Source: Fragilaria crotonensis
Taxonomy: Eukaryota; Bacillariophyta; Fragilariophyceae; Fragilariales; Fragilariaceae
Assembly: GCA_022925895.1 (NCBI GenBank)
Contig: JAKSYS010000427.1
Location: 1 to 53,713, forward strand
Direction of reading: 5' to 3'
DNA length: 53,713 nucleotides
This document shows positions 34,808 to 47,200 of the stretch, piece by piece (the stretch's first letter is position 1; the number at the start of each line of letters is the position of its first letter). Both the position numbers and the translations under genes were made by a program. The notes under the pieces are model-generated. The model was not told where the DNA came from. It did not search any database and was given only the letters and a program-made list of their open reading frames with translations.

Positions 34808-36413
34808 CTAATCCGGATTCATCACAAACTTGGAATCGAAGTCCATTACACATCGATGGGTTTTGAAGTTCACAACCAGTTTCTCCAATGCAACAGGACC
34901 GTACTTTGAACAGTCTTGCTGTACTTTAGCACTGCATTGACCACTGTCAACAGCATGGTAAGCAAGAAGGTATTGTCGGGCTCGTCTTGCAAACTTCCGA
35001 ATTCGTTGGATTGAAATGACTTGCGCCGACAAACAATGTCTAACACCTGCCATGAAGTTTTCTTTCCTTAACTTTGTTTGAATTGCCAGATTGCGATAAG
35101 CACCTTTACTGCATGCCCACATGTACTCCACACCTTTGCCAGCAATTTTGGCATGGCATTTGGGAGTCGACATGACTTCCACGCCAAGTTTCGATCCCAC
35201 GTGTTCCATCATGCCTTCTTCGTTCAAGAAATCTGGACACATTGCCATTAGATGACGCAAACTGAAGCAGAAATCGACGTTGCCAAGCTCATCCTTCCTA
35301 CCGGTAAGTGTGTAGCTTGATAGCTTGGTTGTATCGATGAACCCTCGTTCCCACAAAACTTGAAGCAAACCCTTTGCCTTTCCTACCCAACCTTCCTTGA
35401 TTTTAGGAACTTCGCGATCGATCGGAATGTTGTTGCTGATACAAACGGCGACCAGTTCCTTTTTGTTTTTTCCCTTTGTGTTGATTCCTTTGCCATGTAA
35501 ATCCAGGATTAACTCTGATTTGTTTCGTTGTGCAATGGATGGAGTACCATCGATTTGGTCATGGCAATTCAGAAGGCAATCATTTGTTTCCATCCAGAAA
35601 GGCCCAGCGTCTGTTTCGTCAAATGTCAAATGCTGAATTTGTCCAGGTTCCAGGATTCGTGGATAGGGGCCAAGGAAGCCGGATTCCCGTTCGATTACTG
35701 TCGGGTGCATGGCTGGACATTTGCCTCGAAGGATTTGTTCATTCTGGATGCGTTGAGACCGTCAGGGCGCTGCTTTGCATGCCCTGACGAGTGGTCGAAG
35801 AGAAAAACAAAATGATAGTTTGGATGCATAATTTTTAGACAGTCAACCACGTCTTCGAACTGTAAGACCATGTGGTTGTAGTCCCAATACCCTTCTTTGT
35901 TTTCTCCGTAGTCAAAGTATGTTAGGAATGGCAACTTGCGTGTCGAAAGAAGGGGCTTGAGGGAAGAGCCATGGACTTCCATAGCTGCTTCCTCGTCTGC
36001 ATATCGTGACCCTTGGCGTATCTCATATACGGAATGTAGCAGTTGTTGATCTAATTCATGGATTAAGTCGTACTCCCTGCAGATGAATGATGAAATCATC
36101 ACCCCTGCGCCCTCGTCCTTTGGGAGGAGAGGACGCTCGCCTTTTTGGACCCGTCCACATCTTGGAGAGAAACGAAAATTGCTTGAAGATAGCCTCATCT
36201 TGGCCGATGAACATTACTGTTCGCTTGTTTGTGTCCCTTCTCACACTCAACTGTGCTCCGAATGGCCCTACTTGATCGCCAACATTTTCAAAAGGAACAG
36301 CATCAATGTGATATTCCAACATCTCGATGTTAGTGACAGGATCAAGATATGCATAGCCGCAATTTCTCGTAACTAAATCTTGTTCCTCTAGTATCTTAGA
36401 AGCTACAAGGGTG
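34808..36413 (-). pseudogene. DDE-endonuclease (transposase-like) gene, 5'-truncated by element 1
   Basis: A DDE-superfamily endonuclease of the eukaryotic IS630/Tc1-like type. The three acidic motifs read in order: FIGQDEAIFKQFSFL (first Asp), FVFLFDHSSGHAKQRPDGLN (second Asp, with the His-rich loop seen in this group) and LTFDETDAGPFW. A C-terminal domain of about 230 residues follows, with KGINTKGKNKKELVAVC and GRKDELGNVDFCFSLRHL. Frame breaks occur at T5 36142-36146 and near 35,718-35,730. The reading frame is open upstream (LVASKILEEQDLVTRNCGYA) until base 36413, directly at the terminal repeat of element 1. The gene therefore seems to have lost its 5' part to that insertion. No TIR of its own was found in the window. 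Confidence 0.72.
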
Positions 36414-36427
36414 CATCACAAGGTGCG
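36414..36427 (+). repeat. left terminal repeat of element 1
   Basis: CATCACAAGGTGCG differs from the element 2 terminus at two positions. GTTTG follows, and GTTAAC occurs about 40 bp inward, as in element 2. Confidence 0.6.
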
Positions 36428-36994
36428 TTTGGATAGTATCATTATTTTTTGTTAACATCTCTTGTATTTTGGTCCAAAATGGTTCACTTATTAAGCGTAT
36501 TATGTGAAACTTAAATTTTTATAGCAGTCTGTCACATGAAATAGGTGCAAGGTGCATTGAAAGAGCTTTTCATAAACGTTTTGATTAACCATGGCCACAA
36601 TTAATGTTGACTCATCGCATGTAACAAACATTTTGCAAAATCTTATACCATGTTTGGGTTCTCTCCCAACAAAAGTTTTAATGTTGCCTTGACTTGTGGA
36701 AGTGTTGGCTTCCTTTCCTTCGTAGTCACATTTGGTTTGCCAAAGAACAAATTTCGTTTCTTTTAACGAGAATATTTCACATTCATTTACCAAAATTTGG
36801 CGAGGATGATAATGCTTGGGGTTTGGGAAGGTGAATCCTATCGTGTTTGTTATATTTGTCGACAAATATATGGACTGACATTGTTTTTGTTGTGGCATCG
36901 TATTTCTGGCCATTAGTCTGATAACTGCTTCATATCTCATTGTACTATTTTTTGTTATTTTCCCTTTTGCCATCCTCCACCGTTGTCAATCATC
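36428..36994. other. subterminal non-coding region of element 1
   Basis: AT-rich leader between the terminal repeat and the transposase start. It corresponds in place and size to 43,753-44,272 of element 2. A 157-codon ORF on the minus strand (36500-36973) is discounted. Confidence 0.45.
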
Positions 36995-39900
36995 ATGTCC
37001 TCTGGTGGCGGTAGTTCTCATCGCCGTCTTGTTGTTTGTGCTGCATGTATGAAAACCTTTAAGCGACTTGCTGGGCACCTTTCTCAGAGCCCAGCTTGCA
37101 ATCTTCTGTACACGACATCGCATGATCCAAAACGAGAAATACGACAGATTGATAGCGGAAGACTTGCATGCAATGTTGCTGCCCTCCCAACCGCACATGC
37201 CGGCGATGAAATTTCCAGCAATGACGAGGAGTTTGACGTGTACGATGAGGTTTCCAGCAATGACGAGGACGCTGCTGAAGATGAAGAGGTTTCCAGCAAT
37301 GACGACAAGGTTTCCAGCAACAATGGCAAGGGGTTAGAGGAAATGAAGAGGTTTCCAGCGACGACGAAGAGGCTCTTGACGATGATGAGGATGTTGCGGT
37401 AGAAGATTTTGCCTTTCCAAGCGATGGCGATGACGAGGTTGTTATTGATGTAGAGGATGAGGTTTCCAGCAACGACGAGGAAGTTCCTGGCGATGATGAA
37501 GTTGACAGTGAAGGCAACACTGAAACAGGGGCACCTGACACCAGTGTTTTGGAATTGTATCACCTCCTGACCACACTACGTTCCAACCCTCTTGAGCTTG
37601 CACGATTCTCACAAGAGGAACAGGTGTACATTTCATTGTTGCAAATTTTGAAGGAGATCAAAGCTCCACTAAACGCCTTTGGCCGTATCCTGACCTGGGC
37701 AGCAAAATCGAACAAGGATGGACATCAATTTCAATCGGACAATATTCCAACTCGGGAAAAGATTATCGAGAACCTTTATGCTAGGTACAACATGAAAGGA
37801 TTGATCCCAAAGAGGCCTTCTTGTTTCTCCCTTACACAAAGCGGGTAGTTTCGATGATATTCTTTGACGCTAGAGAAGTATTTGCATCACTTCTTTCTTG
37901 TCCGACAATTAACCAAGATGAAAACTTCTTGTTCCATGGCCGGAACGGGGCACCATTTGTAGAACCATCAAGGTCATCCAATCTTGGCGACATAGACACT
38001 GGCCGTTGCTACAGAAGAACTTATGAAGCTCTGGTGAGGAATCCAGAGGAAGATATTATTTTTCCATGTGTCAGCGCAATGGACAAGACACACATTGATT
38101 CTGCTGGCCATATGCAGATGGAGCCGTTCACCGTTTCAAATGGCCTTCTTCATCATGCAGTCCGATCCCGACCAAGCGCAATGCGTATTCTGGGATATAT
38201 CAATCACAGTACCCCTGCGCACAAGCCGGACGAATCAATTGATTCGAGACATATCAAAGGGAATTCAACAATACTGACCATCTCCGAAGGAACTAGTATT
38301 GCATCGGGAGCATTGAAGCCCAAGTCTGGTGTCACTTGGGCCACTTATACTCTGAATGAATTCCATCTGCAGATCGGGTTCATCCTTGAGGCTTCTGGAT
38401 TTCTGGCATTGCAGAGGAATGGATTTCGATGGATGTTACAGTATATGGGTAAAACATACCCATGTGTGCTGCACCCATACATCCCATTCATTGTTGGGGA
38501 TACCGAGGGTCATGACCGTCTGTGCGGCCATTACACAGCTCGGTTTGCCAAGGTCAAACAGCTTTGTCGTGCATGCGAATGCCCAACTGACAAGACGGGA
38601 TATTCCCAGGCAAAGTATTCTCACCGAAAACCATCTGTAATTGATCGACTCGTCAATGGTGGCAAGCTAAAGCAACTGCAGTTGATGTCACAGAATTATT
38701 TGCTGAGTGGCTTTACTGACGTGCGTTTTGGATTGCACAACAATCGAGGAATATTTGGTGCCTGTCCTGGAGAAATGCTGCACCTCATTTCCCTTGGCTG
38801 GTTCAAGTACTGCCTAGAGGCTTTTTCTGATCAGGCGGGAAAGCCAGGCACGGTTCCTGTCAAGAAGTATGACAGTCTCTGTGCCACAATTGGCCAGCGA
38901 CTTGCAAGACAGAGTGACCGTGACGTTCCTCGCACAAACTTTCGAAAAGGATTCTCTTCTGGTGCAAACCTGATGGGTCACGAGTTCACTGGGTGTCTGC
39001 TGGTGAAGTTGTTTGCACTCCACACCACTCAATTCCGCCGTATCTTCCCTGAGAGGAAAGAAGCAGAGAATCCTCGACTGAAAGTGCTCCGGAACTCCAA
39101 TCACGTTTCTGATTGGATCTTGGTTGTGTCAAGTCTTCTTCAATGGCACCAGTGGATGAAACAGTCCGTGATACCGAAGTTGCAGGTAGCAAGATCCCAT
39201 TTAGCAGTGCAGTGGCTAATGCGACGGGTTGCTGCAGTTTCTCCACGGCAGAAGAAGATGGGGACCAACACCATTAAGACTCACTTGGTTCTGCATCTCC
39301 GCGAAGACATGTTGGACCACGGCGTTCCACAGAATGTGAACAGCGCCTATGCCGAATCTGCACACATACCGCTTGCAAAAGACACCGCAAGGAAAACGCA
39401 GAGGCGCACGTCAACATTTACAAAGCAAGCCGCTCACAGGTATGTTGAAAATCTTGTTATATCACTTGCGTCATCAGATATAGTGAGTGACAATTTTAAA
39501 AAAGTACACCAACTGCAATGGCATGCCCTCCAGCTGTGGGGTCACTGACAGGCCGTGGCTTCTTCATCACATCATCATGTGATGATGCCTCCATCCCCAT
39601 CTTCCACTGGGATCGAAAGAGTCCAAATGATGACATAAAGAAGGATTTCCTTGAACCGTACGTCATGGCATATCTTTTAAAAGACCTAGTTCCGTGCATG
39701 CCGAACAGCAAGCTGAAGTGCTCCACAGAATTCAAGTCAGCCGATGGAGACTCGTACAGGGCTCATCCAAATATATACAATGGTCATCCTTGGAATGACA
39801 AGGCAATGGTCAAGTGGAAAACATCACCCACCCCTCCCTGCTTTTATCCATGCCTTCATTGATTTACGTGACGTACCACATCGTGGTATCAAAGCGGTAA

Positions 39901-40347
39901 GTGGCAAGAAATACAGGCCAGGAATGTACGCAGTGGTGCATTCATACGCTGCGGTTGTTGACGATTTAATCGAGACACCGAACACCATGATAGGACGGTA
40001 CACTATCACTCGGGAGGAATGTTCACAACTTCCAAAATTGTATGTCATTCCTGTTGATACCATAGATTCACAGACCATTGGCATTCAGGATGTTGGTGGC
40101 AGTTCCGGTGTTGATGAAGAACACCTATTCCTCATCCGTAGGATGGCTGACTGGCCTGCAAGTTGGGATTCCATCATTGCAGATGAATATCGAAGCAGCA
40201 AAACAAGAGAACCCCTCCCCTGAGCCACAGTATGATGGAACTCATGTTGACGAGGATACACTGGAAGCTGAACTGCCATTACAACCGTCCCCCACTGTTT
40301 CCAGAGCAAAGAAACCATTGGGTAAGAGGAAGAAGCGAAGGTGGTAG
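36995..40347 (+). CDS. Plavaka-like transposase, copy 1 (frame breaks)
   Basis: A DDE transposase of the Plavaka (CACTA-related) type that should cut and join the ends of element 1. It starts at ATG 36995. An N-terminal C2HC zinc finger (CAACMKTFKRLAGHLSQSPAC split as CAACMKTF and HLSQSPAC) covers residues about 15-35. An acidic repetitive linker follows, then SVLELYHLLTTLRSNPLELA. The core has CVSAMDKTHIDSAGHMQMEP, PSAMRILGYINHSTP, HPYIPFIVGDTEGHDRLCGH, a zinc pair LCRACECPT, and FGLHNNRGIFGACPGEMLH. These are probable Asp, Asp and Glu catalytic positions by comparison with Plavaka. The C-terminal domain ends in a basic tail (KKPLGKRKKRRW). Frames change near 37,341, at 37,813-37,815, at the A6 run 39,499-39,504, near 39,818-39,822 and near 40,200. 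It converges with ORF2, whose stop is 77 bp away. Confidence 0.82.
37205..37340 (+). repeat. coding minisatellite in transposase copy 1
   Basis: The word GAGGTTTCCAGCAATGACGA recurs five to six times and encodes an acidic EVSSNDE module in the linker after the zinc finger. A seventh, more distant copy lies near 37,460. The matching linker of copy 2 is acidic but not repeated. Confidence 0.75.
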
Positions 40348-40423
40348 ATGAAATTCCAATTACTTTCACTAGTAGCAGTTGTAGTATCCGTAAGATACTT
40401 AGGTACAGGTAGAAGCATCATGG

Positions 40424-42717
40424 CTACAGTCGTTTCTTCTTCTTTGGAATGATGTACTGATCCAGCAGCAAAGCAGGAAGATCTGGTGTTCCATTGAACA
40501 CCGATGAATCTTCCTCGCAAACCAGATCAGCATGCACAATTGTTTCATCATCTTGTGTCTTCACAGCTCCCTTGGCTGCAAATTGCCTTCCAGCCTGCAC
40601 GATGCGCTCCTTAGCCGCGGTGAACGTGCCGTACACATGGTTTGCGAAGTCCCTCTTCCGTTTGCCGTCCAATGGACTTCCACCATTAATGCCATCTGGC
40701 ATCGTGATTGAGGTGCAGTGGCGAACCACCCTGCCATCCCAGCTGATGGCAGTGCCATGGCGAAGCTTAACTGCCACACCAGCAAAGGTGGACCCATCGA
40801 ACTTCCTTCCATGCACATTGGGCATGATAAAATACCAGTTTTTTTGCAACACCTTGATGCTCCTCGGTCCAAACACTGAATCCTTGTGAAGCGTCATGTA
40901 CATCGAAGTGTGAGGAGTTGCCCAGGTTGCAACTCATGTCAATGGAGTACCCCACCCGTTGTCGACGTCGACCCTGCATCGTTGCTATTTTCTTGCAAAG
41001 AGCAATTGCTTGTGGAGACAGTGGGGGTTTGAGGGGAGGGACCATTGGAGCAGCCCCGACCTCCTTGGATGGTGACAAGTGGCCAACTTCCAATTGATCA
41101 GCAACTTCCAATGGATCAGCAACCTCCAAGGGATCAGCCCCATCCATAGGCGGAACTGGTGGCATACCAGTGTCACCCTCAATATCTTGCATGACAGATA
41201 CCACCTCAGGGAAACAGTATCTTCCGATACAATGCATTGCCACCACAGTCCTTCGAAGCAGCTCCTCAGGAACTGCTTTGTTTGTCTGGTAGGGGACAAC
41301 AACCTTCCCATTTAGCTCCACTCTTGTTCCTATTGCATACATCCTCCCAACATCTCCACCAGTAGCCCTGACGGTCCCTCCACTTTGCATCTGTTCCCGA
41401 ACCATTGCATTGTGGAATGTTATGTCACGCAAGCCACGACGAATGAGCCTCCTTGTCTCAGTGGTCTGCTTTTTGTTATTGCCTCCAAGCACATCACGAA
41501 TCATGACAGTTGTCTGCCGATCTGTGCAACAACCAGTTGCCGCAGCATCAATCACAAAGTCAACACATGGCTCCAACTTGGAATCAATAACCACGCAGTT
41601 TTTGGGCAGTGTTCCAGAGTAGTGCCATCCATTAGCATAATGTCGACCGTTTGCCTTGGCTGAGTTTGCATTTGCAAGGCAGCCATTATAGTCAGCTGCC
41701 AGTTCCTCCTGTGGCTTCAACAAAATCCTTCCCTCAAATACGTCTGGTGCCATCTTTGGCCCCTCTCTATCATGGCACTGCAGCACCCTGTAGATGACTC
41801 GCTGCATCCGACCATGTCGGCAGCTTCGAATCCTCCAAACAGGGATGCGTTTGTCGTTCAGACAAATTCCAAGGCCGGTTGCGAATTGCCGGACATATCC
41901 ACCATCGGCAAACGCATATGAAGCCTTCCCATCAACGCCAACATGACGGCGCATCCGTAGCCAACTCATGTCAAATGGAATCATTGTATGCTCAATGCCA
42001 ACATCCTTTCTTCGTCGTTCTCGAAGGCAGTAAAACACCCCAGCAGCCGGAATGAAGCATATCATGGTGCGAAACTTCCAATTAACCGATGCATCCTGGT
42101 GCTCTGGCTTGAAACAGCGCACCATTGTCACTTGATCAGGATCCAAGGCAGGAACTTCTTTCTTACCACCTTTTTTCACGGTAGACGGCTCCTCATGAGG
42201 TTCACAGATTGCACGGTTCAAAATGACATCCATTACAAATACCTCATGGTGAAATGGGTTCCTCTCTCCATTCACAGGGAACATATCACCCATTTGACAC
42301 ATGTGTGTGATCTCCACATCCTTGCGGTGCCATGCCGAGCCAGAGTTTGGTCCCAAAATGCCAGCCTCAATCCATTGAACTGGCGTTTGGCAGCACATCT
42401 CAACATCGCTCCCATCCTTACCAGCCAGTGCAGCCTTGTCAAAGTAATAATCAAAAGACCAATCTGCATACTCAGGAAGTTCAATGCATTTCGACAGCAA
42501 CTTCCTTGCCTGTGTGTGCGATGGCATGCAATTCCTTTCTTCTCGCTCCTGTGGTAGGTCATCAGCCCCTATATCCTCATTCGGAGCAGGTGGGTACAAC
42601 CTGGGCGTTGCACCCATGTTTCTGACCGCTGTGACACACGGTGATGTCCCCAGCACCAATGTGATCAGCAGCATTGCCTTTCTTGTTGTTTCTTGCAGCA
42701 CGCCGGCGATTGCCCAT
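40424..42717 (-). CDS. ORF2 of element 1: putative transposon-borne 2OG-Fe(II) dioxygenase-like protein
   Basis: A large protein of about 760 residues, convergent with the transposase. I do not recognise a named family for the whole. The C-terminal region reads VGYSIDMSCNLGNSSHFDVH, DASQGFSVWTEE, NWYFIMPNVHG, GVAVKLRHGTAISWDGRVV and RHCTS. HFD is an HxD pair, and the His of RHCTS about 70 residues later could complete a 2-oxoglutarate/Fe(II) double-stranded beta-helix. This is an inference. The N-terminal two thirds contain FVMDVILNRA, MICFIPAAGVFYC, DMSWLRMRRH and VIDAAATGC, with many conserved Cys. One break lies at the T7 run 40839-40845. The start chosen is ATG 42717 (MGNRRRAARNNKKG), which needs one frame change soon after. 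The long in-frame extension upstream reads into the tandem-repeat block. Confidence 0.75.
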
Positions 42718-42904
42718 CGGACTTGAAAACTCCGCTTCCCAGTTGACAACAACCAACAACTCAACGGGCTTGATGGCTTGATGACTTGACGGCTTAGGGA
42801 CTCGCCACTCGATGGGCTTGACGACACGCTCAGTAACTTGACGGCTTAACGACTCGACCACTCGCTCAGTTCAATGGGCAGCCTGATGACTTGACGATTC
42901 GACG

Positions 42905-43738
42905 ATTTCTCGTCAGTCTTGTCACACTATCGCGTGACCCGCTGTTTGGCAGGAGCAACACGACAGCGAACTCAACTGATTCGACGACAAGGACGGGCGG
43001 CTTGACGACTCGACGTGACGGTAGCTTGATTGCTTGCTTGATTCGTTGATTCGTTGATTCGTTGATTCGTTGATTCGTTGATTCGTTGATTCGTTGATTC
43101 GTTGATTCGTTGATTCGTTGACTCGTTGACTCGACAACTCGTCAGTCTTGTCACACTATCGCGTGACCCGCTGTTTGGCAGGAGCAACACGACAGCGAAC
43201 TCAACTGATTCGACGACGAGGACGGGCGGCTTGACGACTCGACGTGACGGGAGCTTGATTGCTTGCTTGATTCGTTGATTCGTTGATTCGTTGACTCGAT
43301 GACTCGACAACTCGTCAGTCTTGTCACACTATCGCGTGACCCGCTGTTTGGCAGGAGCAACACGACAGCGAACTCAACTGATTCGACGACGAGGACGGGC
43401 GGCTTGACGACTCGACGTGACGGGAGCTTGATTGCTTGCTTGATTCGTTGATTCGTTGATTGTTGACTCGATGACTTGACAACTCATGCCTGTCACACTA
43501 TCGCGCTGACCCGCTGCCGGCAGGAGCAAATATCGACAGCGAACCAACTGATTCGACGACGAGGACGGGCGGCTCACAACCTGACGTGACGGGATCTTTG
43601 ATTGCTTGCTTGATTCCTGTTTCATCTGTTGACTCCGACGACTTGTCAGTCTTTGTCGCACTATCGCGTGACCCGCTGTTTGCCAGGAGCAACGCGACAG
43701 CGAATTAATCCGATTCGGACGACGAGGACGGCGGCTCA
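42905..43738. repeat. tandem repeat block, unit about 165-230 bp
   Basis: The anchor GTCACACTATCGCGTGAC occurs at 42921, 43150 and 43323, with degraded copies near 43492 and 43655. The spacings are 229, 173, 169 and 163. Each unit contains CCGCTGTTTGGCAGGAGCAA and GACGAGGACGGGCGGC. The unit begins to lose similarity toward the element 2 junction. The block follows ORF2 of element 1 and ends where element 2 begins, so it is probably part of element 1. Confidence 0.85.
43040..43119 (+). repeat. 8-bp microsatellite, ten copies of GATTCGTT
   Basis: An uninterrupted array of GATTCGTT inside the first unit of the tandem-repeat block. Its length, compared with two to four copies in the other units, explains the longer first spacing. 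Confidence 0.9.
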
Positions 43739-43752
43739 CATCAGAAGGTGGG
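43739..43752 (+). repeat. left terminal inverted repeat of element 2
   Basis: CATCAGAAGGTGGG. The inner ATATGTTAACTATTT follows at 43771. Confidence 0.85.
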
Positions 43753-44272
43753 TTTTGTATCACTGACAATATATGTTAACTATTTGTTAAGAAAATGTAA
43801 TATGTTGCTTGAAGTCACGTATATGTTATCACTATTTGTATGTATTTAGTCATTCTATACTGCGACATTTCTCAGAGTCATATACTGTGGCAAAATATAT
43901 TTATATTAAACCAATGTGTGTTACCTAGTAGCATCTATGCGTATAACTTACCTTAACAGTTGCAAATGTAACAATGTTTCTCTAAACATTTTTACTTTAT
44001 ACTGAATACATGTGGTAAGAGTATCGCATGTGGCTCATTAAATTGTTTGTTCTGAACAGACTCTAGATATTCATACGCCATATACATTTAAGCCATGTTT
44101 TTACGACCATCCATTGTTTGGTATTGGTTTGCGAAATTTTCAAGCTTTTGGTTTTGGGGGAGACGAGCATTTTATGAACCAACCATTTCTTGTCTCCTTC
44201 CAAATATACGCTTACGTGGGAACAAAATTGTGATATTTTGTCTTAACTCCACACACACTCTCATCCAACAAG
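43753..44272. other. left subterminal region of element 2
   Basis: AT-rich, with repeated TATGTT words (ATATGTTAAC 43771, AATATGTTGC 43799, ATATGTTATC 43821). These are candidate transposase-binding sites. It also holds the transposase promoter. Confidence 0.5.
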
Positions 44273-47200
44273 ATGGTAACACCTGATCATTGTACGGTTT
44301 GCAACAAGAGTTTCAAGAGACTTTTGCACCACCTTAATCAGAGTTTGGCATGTAAATCTCATTACATGGCAAGTGACAAAGCAGCAACAACAGTGCCCTC
44401 CATTGTATCAAACATCGGCCACGTGAAAACCGGTAATTTGTTGCAAGGTGGTACTTCTCGCACTTCCGTCCAAATTTGAGTTCTCCTTTGTCCGATGGAT
44501 TGCTTCCAGTATTGGAGAGTGGGGAATTGCTGGAAAGGCCGACGATGAGCTGCGTGTTGAAGATGTCAACGAAGTCGATGACTACATTATGTTTGACGAC
44601 GACGGTATTCCCGAGCAAGGCGATGCTGACGATCAAGACATTTCAGAAACTGAATCGGAGGAAGGTCCTGATCTCAGCGTTTTGGATTTGTACTTAAAAC
44701 TGTTCAAGCTGCGAGCAAACCCGCTCGGTCTTGCGCGTTTTCTCGGGAGGAAAGAGTCCAAATTGAGTTGTTGCAGCTTCTTAGGGATCTGAAGTGTCCT
44801 CTCAAAGCATTCACCCTAGTACTTAAGTGGGCTGCTAAATCAAACGGGAGCGGCCATTCATTCCGTGAGGGATTTCAACCAACTCGTGAGAAGGTGATCG
44901 CAAATTTATTTGAAAGGTACAACATGAAAGGATTAATCCCGAAAGAGAAGAAATTGTACCTGCCTTATACACAGAGGACCGTCTCGTTGATATTCTTTGA
45001 CGCCAGTGAAGTATTCGCATCGCTACTCTCATGTCCCACGCTCAATCAAGATGGGAATTATTTCTTGACAAAGCAAAGGATCCATTTGTTGCACCAGAAA
45101 CATCATCCCACGTGGGTGACATCCACACAGGCCGTTGCTACAGAAAGACATACGACGCCCTGATTAAGAAGCCTGATGTCGACATGCTCCTCCCTGTATC
45201 ATGGCAATGGACAAGACATACATCGACATGGCAGGCAGACTCCAGATGGAGCCAATAACAATCTCTCATGGTCTTCTGAACCACTCAATACGTCGGCTCC
45301 CAATTGCCATGCGAATCCTCGGATACATCAATCACAGCACCCCGCCCATCTCCCTTCAGATTCCGAAATAGATGCCGAGTTCAATGCACCCGCTGACTTG
45401 CCAAGGGGACCGCCCGTGTTGAAGACCCGCTTCGGTGCCCCAAAGACGTAAGTTGGTCAACGTTAATCCTGAACGAGACACACATGCAGATCCAGTTCAT
45501 CCTAGAGGAATCCGGTTTTTTGAGATTACAGAATCATGGTTTCCGATGGGATCTTAGCTACAATGGAAAGATCCACCCCGTCGTGTTCCACCCGTATGTA
45601 CCCTTCATCATCGGTGACACAGAGGGGCACGACCGTCTTTGTGGTCACTACACCGCCCGATTTTCACAGATACAACAGCTTTGTCGCATCTGCGAATGTC
45701 CCACATACTTGAGTGGTTATTCCAAGTCCAACTTTCGCCACCGTGTTCCAAAAAAATCGATGCTCTTGTGAGTAAGGGCCACACCGTTGAGCTCCAGTTG
45801 CTGTCCCAGAACTATCTTAAGAATGGATTCGCTGAGGTTAGGTTTGGTCTCCACAATCAGCGCGGAATATTTGGAGCCTGCCCAGGCGAAATGCTCCATT
45901 TGATTTCCTCGGTTGGTTTAAATATTGCCTGCAGGCCTTCTCAGCCCAAGCTGGTCCCAATTCAAACGCATTGAAACAATACGATGTGCTGTGCGCTAAG
46001 TTGGGCAGATCATTGTCCAGACAGAGCGATCGCGACATCCCCGAACGAACTTCCCAAGGGGTTTTCATCAGGATCCAATCTGATGGGGCACGAGATGACA
46101 GGGTGTCTTTTAGTCACATTATTTGCACTGCACACCACCTACTTCCGAGGCATCTTCGAGGTTGGGAAAAAGGTAGCTGTAGTAGGGGATGACCAGAGGT
46201 TTCGTTATGAAAACCACATTCAAGATTGGATAGGAGTTGTTACATCTCTCCTGGTGTGGCACCAATGGATGAAACAACCGATGATGTCAAAGAAGATGGT
46301 CAAGCGTTCGCACACCTGCTTGCAGTGGCTGATGCGTGTTGTCGCCGAAGTGGCGCCCCGTCCAGGAGCAATGGGAAACAATACGATCAAGACGCACTTG
46401 GTACTGCATCTGTGCGAAGACATCCTTGACCACGGTGTTCCCGACAACGTGAACAGCGCCTACGCTGAGTCAGCTCACATCCCACTCGCGAAGGCGACAT
46501 CCCGAAACACACAGAAGCGAGCCATATCCTTCACAAAACAAGCAGCCAATCGCTATACTGAAAATTTAGTCATTTCACTCGCTTCTACAGACGTAGAGAA
46601 TGACGTCAAACGCAACGTCGACAGCAGTGCAGCTGACGTTGACACCCCGCTCTCCGATGGTAAGGGTGGTCGTCGTTTTTACCTTGCATGGGAGGAAGGC
46701 AATGAACGCGCCACATTTCGCTGGACTCGCCCGCGCTCCGGAGACAACTTGGAGATGGCCCATCTTTCGCACCGAGTAACGGCCTTTCTGAGTCGACATT
46801 GCCTGCCCAAAATGCCGAAGGGAGAGCTCCCATGCTTCACGTCCTTCAACGACGAGGACGGCAACAATTACCGCGCCCATCCTTGCTACGACGGCAAGGC
46901 ATGGAACGATTACGCGATGATCGAGTGGGAAGGGTACCCACAACCCGAACCGGTGTTCATCCACACGTTCGTTGACCTCCGCGGGCTTCCGAAAGGAGAC
47001 TCCATTGACATCAACTCGAATGGACAGACAAAATTGACAGCCGGGTTGTACGCCGTCGCCCACTCCTTCAATCCAGTTGACGAAGGTGACCTCAACACAC
47101 CGAACACCCTCATAGGTCATTATACCCCACATTTCCATTCCTTTAACGACAGACATCCAACCCTCTTCCTGGTGGATGTTGAGTCCATAAGGTCACCGGT

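Noticed and set aside
36500..36973. 157-codon minus-strand ORF upstream of transposase copy 1
   Set aside because: It lies wholly in the AT-rich subterminal leader, has no recognisable motif, and no counterpart exists at the same place in element 2.
42905..43738. CRISPR-like array
   Set aside because: Units are 160-230 bp and similar throughout, without unique spacers, and the context is a eukaryotic transposon.
42922..43769. Minus-strand ORFs encoding repeated Asn-Glu-Ser-Thr-Asn-Gln words
   Set aside because: They are translations of the GATTCGTT microsatellite and the tandem repeat, which lack stops in that frame by chance.
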